Shown here: positions 55,466 to 64,000 of the stretch, in pieces
Layout: each line of letters begins with the position of its first letter
Position numbering within the stretch: position 1 is the stretch's first letter
Origin: Dermacentor variabilis
Taxonomy: Eukaryota; Arthropoda; Arachnida; Ixodida; Ixodidae
Reading direction: 5' to 3'
Assembly: GCF_050947875.1 (NCBI RefSeq)
Contig: NC_134572.1
Location: 155,269,105-155,333,104, forward strand
DNA length: 64,000 nt
Notes under the pieces: model-generated
Database searches by the model: none
Told to the model about the DNA's origin: nothing
What the model saw: only the letters and a program-made list of their open reading frames with translations
Position numbers and translations under genes: made by a program

Positions 55466-56813
55466 TAGATTACAGAGCTCTTTCGAGGCCCTGTAACCGG
55501 GGTTTTGCCATTTTTGAAGCGCTCGAGGGAGCCTCGCCGCTCCTTAGGCGTTTGGTGCGCCTTCAGGATAAGTGTAGTGTCCATTGCCTCTTGTGAGGCG
55601 CCGGACACGTGCTCTTGCGAGCAAGAAGTTTCCCGAGAGAGTCCGCCTTGGAGGGCAAGACCCCGGCGCCCACCAGCCCGGAGGTCGATGGGGCTCCCTG
55701 AGGGATTTGGCTGCGCCTGCTGTTGCCAGCGCTGGAAGAGGCCGGGGAGGTTGGGGCAGTCTCGGCTGCGCCCACCTTCGGGGTTGATACTCCCTTCCGC
55801 TCGGTTGGTGGAGCAGTGCTAGCTGCGACCACTGTGGGGGCAGATGGCGTAATTGCCGACTCACTGCTTGTGGGTCGGACAGCCGACGGAGGCCGTTGTG
55901 ACGCTGCCCCCTTACGCGCCACTTCGGCAAAGCTTTCCTTTGGCAGGTATGCTACCCGCCTTCGTGTCTCTTTGAACGATATATTCTATTTTACTTTTAT
56001 CGTAACAATTTCTTTTTCCTTCTTCCAGGAGGGGCACCACTTCCAGTACGCGGCGTGATCCACGTCACAGTTAACACAGTGGAGAGAGTTCTTACAAGTT
56101 TCAGCGGCGTGTTCAAGGGCACTACATTTCGCACATATTTGGCGGCTCCGGCAGCTCTGCGAACTGTGGCCGAAACGCTGCCATTTGAAACATCTTAGGC
56201 GATTCGGCACATATGGTCTGACACGGAGCTTGATGTACCCAGCATCCACAGGCTTGGGCAGAATACTTGAACCAAGTGTGAGTATTAGGTGCTTCGTTTG
56301 AATTTCATTTCCATCCCTTCTCATCTTAATTCTCCTGACATCGACAACATTCTTCTCGCTGAAGCCCTCCAGGAGCTCAGCCTCTATCAGCTGGAGCAAA
56401 TCATCATCCCAGACAACGCCGCGGGTGGTGTTAAGAGTGCGGTGTGGATTTACTGTCAATGGAACATCCCCAAATGATACTAGACTGGGCAACTTTTCGA
56501 ATTGTTTCTGATCATGCAGCTCTAACAGGAGATCACCACTCGCCACCCTTGATACCTCGTAGCCTGGACCAAGGACATCAGTTAAGGCCTTGGAAACTAG
56601 AAAAGGGGAAATGTTTCGTACTTGTTTATCGGATTTGTCTGAATGGATCACACGGTACCGTGGGAAGTTCGGGCTTTGGCGTCCAAAGAGCTGGAAAACA
56701 TCTTCGGTGCGCCCTCTTTTCTGAGGGCGATCGGGAAGGCAAGGAAAGGAGCTAGCCATAGACAAATTTAAATTTCGGCAATAACGCACGCCACCCACCA
56801 TGGAACCCAACAA
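55466..56813 (-). pseudogene. LINE-G ORF1: gag-like protein with zinc knuckles
   Basis: The 275-codon frame 56813-55986 starts MLGSMVGGV (a second Met, MASSFPCLPD, is as likely). It has an RRM-like middle and ends in three knuckles: CFKWQRFGHSSQSC (second Cys is Trp here), CAKCSALEHAAETC (intact) and CVNCDVDHAAYWKWC (intact, C-x2-C-x3-H-x6-C). After a frameshift near 55985 a Ser/Pro/Ala-rich tail runs in 55922-55563, then, shifted again, ASQEAMDTT to a stop near 55466. It binds the element RNA. The same C-terminal tail is seen in LINE-C. Confidence 0.82.
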
Positions 56814-57270
56814 GGGGACGCTACACGTACTGTATGTACAGGTCCTGTAAACGCCAGCTGTACGTTATCACTATAACCAAATATGAAATAACCTAGGTTA
56901 GCTATTCACACAAGGTTAACCCTTGCTGCCTGGAAAATTGGAAGTAAAAAGAAGCCAGGAAAAGACAGTAAAGGTGGAAAGTCAGAGAGAGACGAAGGCT
57001 AGAGGGAGAGAGAGACAGGAAAAGGCAACTACCGATTTCCCCCGTGTGGGTAAGTCCGGGGGTGCCGTCTATGTGAAGCAGAGGCCAAAGGGGTGTGTTG
57101 CCTCCGCCGGGGCTCCAAACACCCAGCATCAGCTCAACCCCAGGATCCCCCTTTCCCCAGACACGGCTAAGCCGCGCACGGCTACACGTGGGAGGGTCCA
57201 ACCTTCGTGTGCTCGGGTACATGGTGTCGCAACACACCAAACGCCTGCTGACGCAGACGCCCCAGCGCAG
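56814..57270 (-). promoter_or_regulatory. LINE-G 5' UTR, probable internal promoter region
   Basis: Leader between the right duplication and the ORF1 ATG, starting CTGCGCTGGGGCGTCTGCGT on the minus strand. Full-length non-LTR elements carry an internal Pol II promoter here. No specific box was identified. Confidence 0.5.
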
Positions 57271-57284
57271 GTTCAATGTTCTTG
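57271..57284 (+). repeat. target-site duplication of LINE-G, right copy
   Basis: GTTCAATGTTCTTG, identical to 51296-51309. Confidence 0.85.
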
Positions 57285-57728
57285 GATGAAGTTGGAACGC
57301 CCTATCGTTTCTTTAGGGCGGGATTTTCCCTTGAGTACCTCTCGAATGTACAAAGAAAGCGCCTTATGAAAAATATATTGAAAGTATGTTCCGTGTTCCA
57401 TTGTATCGGGTAGTTTTTCAAGAAGGGCCTGGGCAAGACGTACTTAACAGGCGTAAAAATATGTGTGCAATAGCAAAGGTTAAAACATTCTTCTTCATGC
57501 TTAACACGTGAACCTTGCCTGTTAAACCGTTGGTAGAAGGAAACTGGATTTGCGTGCCATGGGGAAGCAGATGCTCTCTGTGCTGACAGCTTAAACGATT
57601 GAACATGTTTTTATTGATTGTAATAATGCCATATTATTTCGGGATATATTACAGAGAACGCTAAAGATAGACCTACCCATCAATCCACATCGCATTTACT
57701 TTTTACCCCCTGAACGCGATTTTGAAAA
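57285..57728. other. unclassified spacer
   Basis: Pre-insertion flank of LINE-G. A small hairpin CGCCCTA/TAGGGCG lies near 57299-57321. Nothing else recognised. Confidence 0.5.
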
Positions 57729-60650
57729 TCATCATCATCATCAGCCTGGTTACGCCTACTGCAGGGCAAAGGCATCGCCCATACTTCTCCAAATACCCCC
57801 GTCATATACTAATTGTGACCATGTCGTCCCTGCAGACTTCCTAATCTCAAACCGCCTACCTAACTTTCTGCCGCCCCCTACTATGCTTCCCTTCCCTTCG
57901 AATCCAGTCCGTAACCTTTAATGACCATCAGATATTTTCCCTCCTCATTACATGTCCTGCCTATGCCCATTTTCTTTTCTTGGTTTCAACAAAGATGTCA
58001 TTACCTCGCGTTTGTTCCTTCACCCAATCTGCTCTTTTCTTATCCCTTAAAATTACACCCACCATTCTTCTTTCATAGCTCGTTGCCCCGTCCTCAATTG
58101 AGGTAGAACCGTTTTCGTAAGCCTCCAGCTTTCTGCCCCGTACGTGAGTAGTGGGAAGACACAGCTGTTATACACCTTTCTCTTGAGGGATAACGGCAAC
58201 ATGCTGTTCATGATCTGACCACGCTTGCCACACGCATGCCAGCCCATTCTTCTTCTTCTGAGTCTTTCAGCATCATGATCCGGATCCGCGGACACTACAT
58301 GCCCTAAGTAGATATATTCCCTTACCACTCCCAGTGCATCACCACGTATCGTAAACTGCTGTTCTATACCGATGCGGTTAAACTTTACTTTTGTTTTCTG
58401 CAGAATAATTTTAAGACCCACCCTTCTGCTTTGCCTCTCCAGATCAGTGAGCATGCATTGCAATTGTTCCCCTGTGTTATCAAGCAAGGCAGTATCATCA
58501 GCAAATCGCAAGTTACTAAGGTATTCTCCAATAACTGTTCTCCCCAAGATTTCCCAATCCAGGTCTCTGAATACCTGCTGTAAACACGCTGTGAATATAA
58601 TTGGAGAGATCGTATCTCCCAGCTTGACGCCTTTCTTTATTGTGATTTCGTTGCTATCTTTATGGAGGACTATGGTGGCTGTGGAGCCGCTGTAGATATC
58701 TTTCAATATTTTTACACACGACTCGTCAACGCCCTGATTCCGTAATGGCTCCAAGACGGCTGAGAAACGCTTTCTCATAATCAATGAAGGCTATACATGA
58801 GGGTTGGTTACATTCCGCACATTTTTGTAACACCTGATTGATAGTGTGAATATGGTGTATTGTTGAGTAGCCTTTACGGAATCCTGCCTGGTCCTTTGGT
58901 TGACAGAAATCTAAGGTGTTCCTGATTCTATTTGCGATTACCTTAGTAAATACTTTGTAGGCAATGGACAGTAAGCTGATCGGTCTTTAATTTTTCAAAT
59001 TTTTGGCGTCCCCTTTCTTATGGATTAGGATTATGTTAGCGTTCTTCCAAGATTCCGGTACGCTCGAGGTCATGAGGCATTGCGTATACAGAGTGGCCAG
59101 TTTTTCTAGAACAATGTGCTGACCATCCTTCAAGAAATCTGCTGTTACCTGATCCTCTCCAGCTGCCCCCCCCCCCCCCCTTTCCATAGCTCCGAAGGCT
59201 TTCCTTGGCTTACTTGTGGGATTTGAAATTCCTCTAGACTATTCTTTCTTCCATAATAGTCGTTGGTGCCACTGGTACTGTATAAATCTCTACAGAGCTC
59301 CTCACCCACATGGACTATCTCATCCATATTAGTAATAATATTGCCGGCTTTGTCTATTATTCCTACTTCTGGTTTTTGCCATTTTCTAGTTTCTGCTTCG
59401 CTGATTTTGGCTTCCTCCATTCCTGAGAGCATGTTCAATTCTATCCACATTATACTTCCCTATGTCTCCTGTCTTACGCTTGTTGATTAATTTCGAAAGT
59501 TCTTCCAGTTCTATTCTAGCTGTAGGGTTAGAAGCTTTCATAGATTGGCGTTTCTTGATGAGATCTTTCGTCTCCTGCGATAGCTTACTGGTATCCTGCC
59601 TAATGTAGTTACCACCGAGTTCTATTGCGCACTCTTTAATGATGCCGTAAGATTGTCTATAATTGTTTCAACAATAAGGTTTAACTCAGATTCCTGAGTT
59701 AAAGCCAAATATCTGTTCTGCAGCTTTATCCGGAATTCCTCTATTTTCCCTCTTACCGCTAACTCATTGATCGGCTTCTTATGCACAAGTTTCTTTCGTT
59801 CCCTCCTCAAGTGTAGGATAATTCGAGTAATTACCATTCTATGGTAACTGCAGCGCACCCTGCCGAGCACGTCCACATCCTGTATGATGCCAGGGTTAGC
59901 GCAGAGTATAAAGTCTATTTCATTTCTAGTCTCGTCATTCTGGCTTCTCCTCGTCCATTTTCGGCTATCCCGCTTGCGGAAAAAGGTATTCATTATCCGC
60001 ATAATATTCTGTTCTACAAAGTCTACTAATAACTCTCCCCTGATATTCCTAGTACCTATGCTATATTCCTCCACTGACTTGTCTTCAGCCTGCTTCTTGC
60101 CTACCTTGGCATTGAAGTTGCCCATCAGTACGGTGTATTTTTGTTTTGACTTTACTCATCGCCAATTCCACGTCTTCATTGAAACTTCAGACTTCCTGGT
60201 CATTATAACTGGATGTAGGGGCGTAGACCTGTACGACCTTAAATTTGCACCTCTTATTAAGTTTCACAACGAGACCTGCCACCCTCTTGTTAATGGTACA
60301 GAATTACTGTATGTTCCCAGCGATATTCTTATTAATCAGGAATCCGACTCCTAGTTCTCGTCTCTCCGCTAAGCCCCGGTAGCACAGGACGTGGCCGCTT
60401 TTTAGCGCTGGCTACGGTTCATTTGGCCTCCTAACCTCACTGAGCCCTATTATATCTCATTTACTCCCTCTAAGTCCTCCAATAGCACTGCTCGACTCGC
60501 CTCAGTAGACAATGTTCTAGCGTTAAACGTTGCCAGGTTCAGATTCCAACGGCGGCCTGTCTGGATCCAGGGATTCTTAGCACCCTCTGCTGCGTCACAG
60601 GTCTGACCGCCGCCGTAGTCAGTTGCTTACAAGCTGCTGGGGACTGAGGG
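57729..60650 (-). mobile_element. LINE-H: RTE-like LINE
   Basis: On the minus strand an endonuclease is followed by RT, without RNase H. The 3' terminus is (ATG)n: the plus strand shows CATCATCATCATCA at 57730-57743 next to GATTTTGAAAAT, the usual short-repeat end of RTE elements. The 5' part reaches ATTTAACGCTAGAAC-like endonuclease start sequence near 60520 (LATFNART) with a leader to about 60650. Confidence 0.83.
58053..60540 (-). pseudogene. LINE-H ORF2: endonuclease and reverse transcriptase
   Basis: Endonuclease: NLATFNARTLSTEASRAVLL at the start, then, in 60125-59622, MGNFNAKVG (usual GDFN is GNFN) and RCSYHRMVITRI (usual SDH is SYH); both catalytic positions are lost. RT: DFLKDGQHIVLEKLATLYTQ and WKNANIILIHKKGD near 59170-58990, then an open 243-codon frame (58784-58053) with GVKLGDTISPIIFTACL, NLRFADDTALLDNTGEQLQ (FADD intact), GHVVSADPDHDAERLRRRRM and CVFPLLTYGAESW. 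The frame is broken at several places, including a C-run near 59165-59178. Confidence 0.83.
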
Positions 60651-60920
60651 CCAGGGAACTGATGTATGTTATCATTTTAATGGGGTTGCGCGCAGTCTGG
60701 CGTACTCTGTTGGCATATAGACATCGTGATAATAAAGCCGATCTGTTTATGAATATTTTGTGGAAAGGGGTGTGAACGTACGTGACTTATACAAGACGAA
60801 TGACTGTAATGAAGGTCTTGTGTCAATGCTTGATACTTTGACACATATAAATCGAATGTGATCTATGATCAATGTCTCTTGTGAAGCTTGTAGCCAAGCT
60901 GGAAATAAAAAAAAATAGAA
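60651..60920. other. unclassified spacer
   Basis: No feature; an A-run precedes the SINE. Confidence 0.45.
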
Positions 60921-61108
60921 CTCGTGGCTGAGTAGTAGCGTCTCCGTCTCACACTCCGGAGATCCTGGTTCGATTCCCACTCAGCCCACCTTGCAAGTTG
61001 TTTTTAATAATCAATTGCCTTCCGGGATTTTTCGCTCACGGCCAGCACCGCCGATGCCGAAGATACCGGGTTTTCTGCGAGACGAGCTCCTTACGCTGTC
61101 GCATTAAA
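60921..61108 (+). mobile_element. tRNA-derived SINE, third type
   Basis: tRNA-like head (60923-60988) with A-box-like GGCTGAGTAGTAGCG and a perfect B box GGTTCGATTCC (60967-60977), then a body TTGCAAGTTGTTTTTAATAA, TTTTTCGCTCACGGCC and TTTTCTGCGAGACGAGCTCC. The anticodon-arm geometry is irregular, so it is not a working tRNA gene. Internal Pol III promoter expected. Confidence 0.82.
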
Positions 61109-61125
61109 GGCTTTGTGGAACTGTG

Positions 61126-61451
61126 TGTAGTCCTCCCCCTAAAAGGCGGGTCGACTACGATGACGTTAGACGCTACGAATTGGCGGTGAACTGTCGTTTT
61201 TCTCTCAACTAGGGATCTAGGGAGGACTGTGTGTTTATAAGCAGCTGCTGGGCGGCTCCTGTATGTGCTTTTCTCTCGCAGTCATGGTAGACTGGCGTAC
61301 TGCGACGTCCTTATGTATATACTGTAAATAGACGCATATTCCTCGATGTTAACAAGTATCTCACATCAACAACCTTCTCAGCGTGGATTAGTAGGACGGT
61401 GGCATGGGCCAGCTACCACCTAATTCATTCCCGACTCCAATCCTTACAACA
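61126..61451 (+). repeat. 5' LTR of a Ty3/Gypsy element
   Basis: Begins TGTAGTCC and ends ...TTACAACA, has a TATA box, and is followed directly by a primer-binding-site-like GGTGGCAGCGGTGGGA and then gag. The second LTR lies beyond the window, so the borders are provisional. Confidence 0.65.
61233..61238 (+). promoter_or_regulatory. TATA box in the LTR
   Basis: TTATAA within GTGTTTATAAGCAGC, in the middle of the LTR, where the Pol II promoter of LTR elements lies. Confidence 0.6.
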
Positions 61452-61469
61452 GGTGGCAGCGGTGGGATC
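61452..61469 (+). promoter_or_regulatory. primer-binding site
   Basis: GGTGGCAGCGGTGGGATC directly after the LTR; the priming tRNA was not identified. Confidence 0.5.
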
Positions 61470-61688
61470 GTCCTCAAAAACCTTACACTTCGCTGACAGT
61501 GATGAGATGGACTTTGCGACGTGGTGCTGTGTCTGCGTTGAGTGCTTGGTTCTTGCTTTGAGTCCCTAGGTTTCATCTTATGGTTGTTCTGTTTAGAACA
61601 GTAGGGAAGCTAGATTGTTAATTGTTAGCAAGGTTGTGTTTTCCTAGGTAGGTTTGGCGAGCAGGACCAAGGCAATAAAGCAGCACTC

Positions 61689-62566
61689 ATGGTGTTAAAG
61701 ACACTGCTGAGAGACGAATTGTTGATAGTTGGTGAGGAACTGGGCCTAGAGGTACGCAAGCAAATGCTAAAATCGGAAATATTGCAGCGAATTTCCGAAG
61801 AAGCTACTGAGGCAGCCATTGAAATGGGGTTGGAAGTTCTTAAGAAAAGAAAGAAACGGGACAGAGAGTGAGAGAAGAACGGGACAGAGAAAGAGAGAGA
61901 GAGAGCAACGCGAGAAAGATCGCCAGTTAAGAAAAATGGAACTTGAACTTGAAAGCAAACGTTTGGAGTTGTCTTAAGGAAGTGAACGTGCTCTGAGACG
62001 GTCAAGTGAGGCAGAATAATACCGCATGGACAGGCTGTTAAGGCCATTTCAGTCGGGAACGACATAGGCTTGTTCCTAGGAACTCTTGAAATCACTTGCG
62101 AGAAGGTTACCTTCGGTCAGCGTACATGGCCACAGTGGTTGCTGTCCATGTTGCCGTGTGAGGCTGCGGATGTAATCGCCAGACTCAATGCGCAGGATGG
62201 ATGTGATTATGCGAAAGTTAAGGCCAGTCTATTGAAAAAGTACCGCCTTTCAGCCCCACCTTTTCAGCAGCGGTTGAGAAGCACAGGCAAGAATGATAGC
62301 GAGGGATATCCGGAGTTTACATATAACTTAAAGGCAAAAAGGTCGAGTCGTCGATTGGCAAACCTAGTCGAGGCGCGGAAGCGTACGGTAACAGACACAT
62401 GATCATTGAATGCATGTGTTTAAAGCAGTTCTACAAAAGCATCCCCCAAGTTGTGAAACTGTAGGTGCAAGACAGAGGGAATGTAAACACTGTGAAAAGA
62501 GGGGCTGAATTAGCCGAAGAGTACGCAATGCGTAGAAATCTGAACGCCGAGGGCGGAAATTAGGAC
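61689..62566 (+). pseudogene. Gag of the terminal Gypsy element, SCAN-like capsid
   Basis: MVLKTLLRDELLIVGEELGL opens a helical, charged N-terminus that breaks in a GAGAGA-rich stretch near 61870. The capsid part resumes at about 62070: CEKVTFGQRTWPQWLLSMLP, CEAADVIARL, YAKVKASLLKKYRLS and, after a shift, QFYKSIPQVVKL and AELAEEYAMRRNLNAEG. This looks like the SCAN-type capsid of Gypsy-family Gag. Several frameshifts and stops. Confidence 0.72.
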
Positions 62567-63057
62567 AGTCGAAATGGACTGCGGAAGCCATTTCCGTTCA
62601 AAAAGGGTTCGCAGATTAAACGACCGGAACCTGTAGACGTGGAGGAAAAGCGCTCAGAAAAGAGCGAGGAGAAATCAAACGGGGAAACACTACCAAAAGA
62701 GCAGAAAGAAAATTAGAATCTTTGAGACCGACCCGCTGCTTGAAGTGTCACAAACTCGGACATATTGCTGTAAATTGCGGGAACCCTGGCGTAGTTTTAT
62801 CCTACGTAGATGAAAAAGACAAGAATATGGAACTTTTAAGCCCATATCTTCACGACCTACAAGTTAATGGCACACCATGCCGTGCGCTGCGAGACAGTGA
62901 TGCCACTATGTTCATTATCCATCCGTCCTACGTGACGGTACATGACTTAACGGGAGAAGTAGCTTGGATCAAAAAACTTGTAGAGGAACACAGCGTGGTG
63001 TCTGCCCATGGCCAAAGTGAAAATCAGTGAACCGTTCCGGTAACTAGTGACTGAGGC
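62560..63057 (+). pseudogene. Gag zinc knuckle and retropepsin
   Basis: CLKCHKLGHIAVNC at about 62736-62777 is a perfect C-x2-C-x4-H-x4-C knuckle. It leads into LQVNGTPCRALRDSDATMFI, where the protease motif D-S-[GA]-A-T has become DSDAT, and HPSYVTVHDLTGEVAWIKK. The protease cuts Gag-Pol. The changed active-site neighbour probably inactivates it. Confidence 0.75.
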
Positions 63058-64000
63058 CGCAGTTTCCAAATTTTCGTTGCTGCAATGTCCCTAAATTTTT
63101 TTCCAAATCGTTCAGATCAGTTACTACGTGACAAAGGGCTTCAACTGGAAAAGGGCGTAGTGCAGGCATTGACACGAGGCCAAGCTCGTAAAATCCCGCC
63201 GCTTTCGGCTGACAATGCACAAGCTGCTCCAGCGGATTAGCAGCTCCAGTAATTATTGTAGGAAATTCCAAGGTTGCACGGACCTAACCGAAGCGGGCTT
63301 TCTTAATTTTTTTTACTTTTTGTTATCTCAACATCTCACGCGGGTAGACACTCTCAACGTGAATCCAGCGGAAGTAGCTGAAGAGGCAACTTCAGTAACC
63401 GAATCCCAGCTAGACTCGAGCGACAAAAAACGGTTGAGGAAAGCCTGCCAGCTAATCAGCTCAATGAGAGCGTATCACTAGGGTGTCAAAGTTTACGCCT
63501 GCAGGAAGAGCCAGCGAACGCAATCACGACCAACAGAGGGTCGTTATTATCACCAGCCTCCAAGAACTTTGATCAGGTCTTAAGTTTGGACAGAGTCACT
63601 GGCAGCCGAACAAAAGCATGATGAAAGCTTAGCTAAATTACATCACACAGCTAAAGGAGGCATTGCTAGGCGCAACGTGACGGTGCATGAGAGAGGAGGA
63701 TTCTTGTATCGGCACTACAGATACCGAAAGGGCAGGATTCTAGATCAGTTAGTCGTACCTACTAAGTACAGGGAGGACCTTTTGAGTCTCTGTCATGGAA
63801 ATCGGTGATCCGGCCACCTAGGCATAACCAAATCAACGGAAAGATTGCTTATAGAATACTACTGGCCTGGCTGTTTCAAAGACGTACCAAACTCTGTGAG
63901 ATCGTGCGACGCCTGCCAGCGCTCGGGTAAGCCAGGAGAAACATGAAAAGCGCCACTAAACGTAGTGCCCTTAATAACAGAACATTTCATACGACTCGTG
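63058..64000 (+). pseudogene. linker and integrase N-terminal domain, cut by window end
   Basis: After the protease come SDQLLRDKGLQLEKGVVQAL, TRGQARKIPPLSADNAQAAP, TSVTESQLDSSDKKRL and LAAEQKHDESLAKLHHTAKG, then the integrase zinc domain: GGFLYRHYRYRKGRILDQLV, SGHLGITKSTERLLIEYYWP and RSCDACQRSGKPGE (H2C2 intact). No RT or RNase H lies between protease and integrase. The catalytic DDE core would start just past 64000. Stops near 63237, 63480, 63808 and 63943. Confidence 0.75.

Larger units (their letters stand above)
51310..57270 (-). mobile_element. LINE-G: nearly full-length I-clade LINE
   Basis: Bounded by exact 14-bp duplications. On the minus strand: a leader of about 450 bp (57270-56814), ORF1 (56813-55466), ORF2 (55401 to about 51760), a 3' UTR with AATAAA (51350-51345) and an (ATTC)n tail (51331-51310). 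The domain order endonuclease-RT-RNase H plus zinc tail is that of the I clade. LINE-C is a second copy of the same family. Lesions are few. Confidence 0.9.

Noticed and set aside
60923..60988. tRNA gene
   Set aside because: The anticodon arm does not form a standard 7-nt loop and a SINE body follows.
63058..63480. Simple deletion of RT-RNase H in the terminal Gypsy element
   Set aside because: Not excluded, but the linker between protease and integrase keeps coherent coding pieces, so a PR-IN order is preferred until sequence beyond 64000 is seen.

Overview
The window is a eukaryotic, almost certainly arthropod, repeat landscape. The mix of transposon families, in particular three different tRNA-derived SINE types, I-clade LINEs with RNase H, a Harbinger element and satellite-like units, fits a hard tick (Ixodida) best. 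This is inference from family content only: no host gene, rRNA gene, CRISPR array or bacterial-style operon was recognised. Every recognisable coding region belongs to a transposable element, and nearly all are broken by stops, frameshifts or deletions.

Layout: 1-4.5 kb LINE-A (+), whose ORF1 carries a perfect 2A-like ribosome-skipping motif, with a SINE inserted in its ORF2. 6.1-7.7 kb internally deleted hAT transposon (-). 7.8-10.5 kb Ty3/Gypsy pol remnant (-), next to a 67-bp tandem repeat. 12.4-15.5 kb LINE-B (-), same family as LINE-A. 16.5 kb fold-back MITE. 17.5 kb Penelope-like GIY-YIG fragment. 19.7-23.3 kb I-clade LINE-C (+), with a CR1-like LINE nested inside its endonuclease. 23.3-24.3 kb satellite-like units (+). 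24.3-36 kb a large, much-invaded Harbinger/PIF element: a Myb/SANT gene (+) split by a SINE and by I-like LINE-D, and a three-exon DDE transposase (-). 36.3-39.6 kb the same satellite-like unit in the opposite orientation, holding a 1-kb MITE. 41-45.7 kb L1/Tx1-like LINE-E (+). 45.7-51.1 kb I-like LINE-F (+). 51.3-57.3 kb nearly full-length I-clade LINE-G (-) with 14-bp target-site duplications. 57.7-60.6 kb RTE-like LINE-H (-). 60.9 kb SINE. 61.1-64 kb a Ty3/Gypsy LTR element with integrase directly after protease, cut by the window end.

The region shows layered insertion rather than genes working together. Relative ages can be read from nesting: the CR1-like LINE is younger than LINE-C, the 24.6-kb SINE is younger than the Harbinger Myb gene, and the 38.4-kb MITE is younger than the satellite. 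The items most worth following up are the 2A peptide in LINE-A, the PR-IN order of the terminal Gypsy element, the phase-consistent exons of the Harbinger pair, and the inverted satellite arrays on either side of it.
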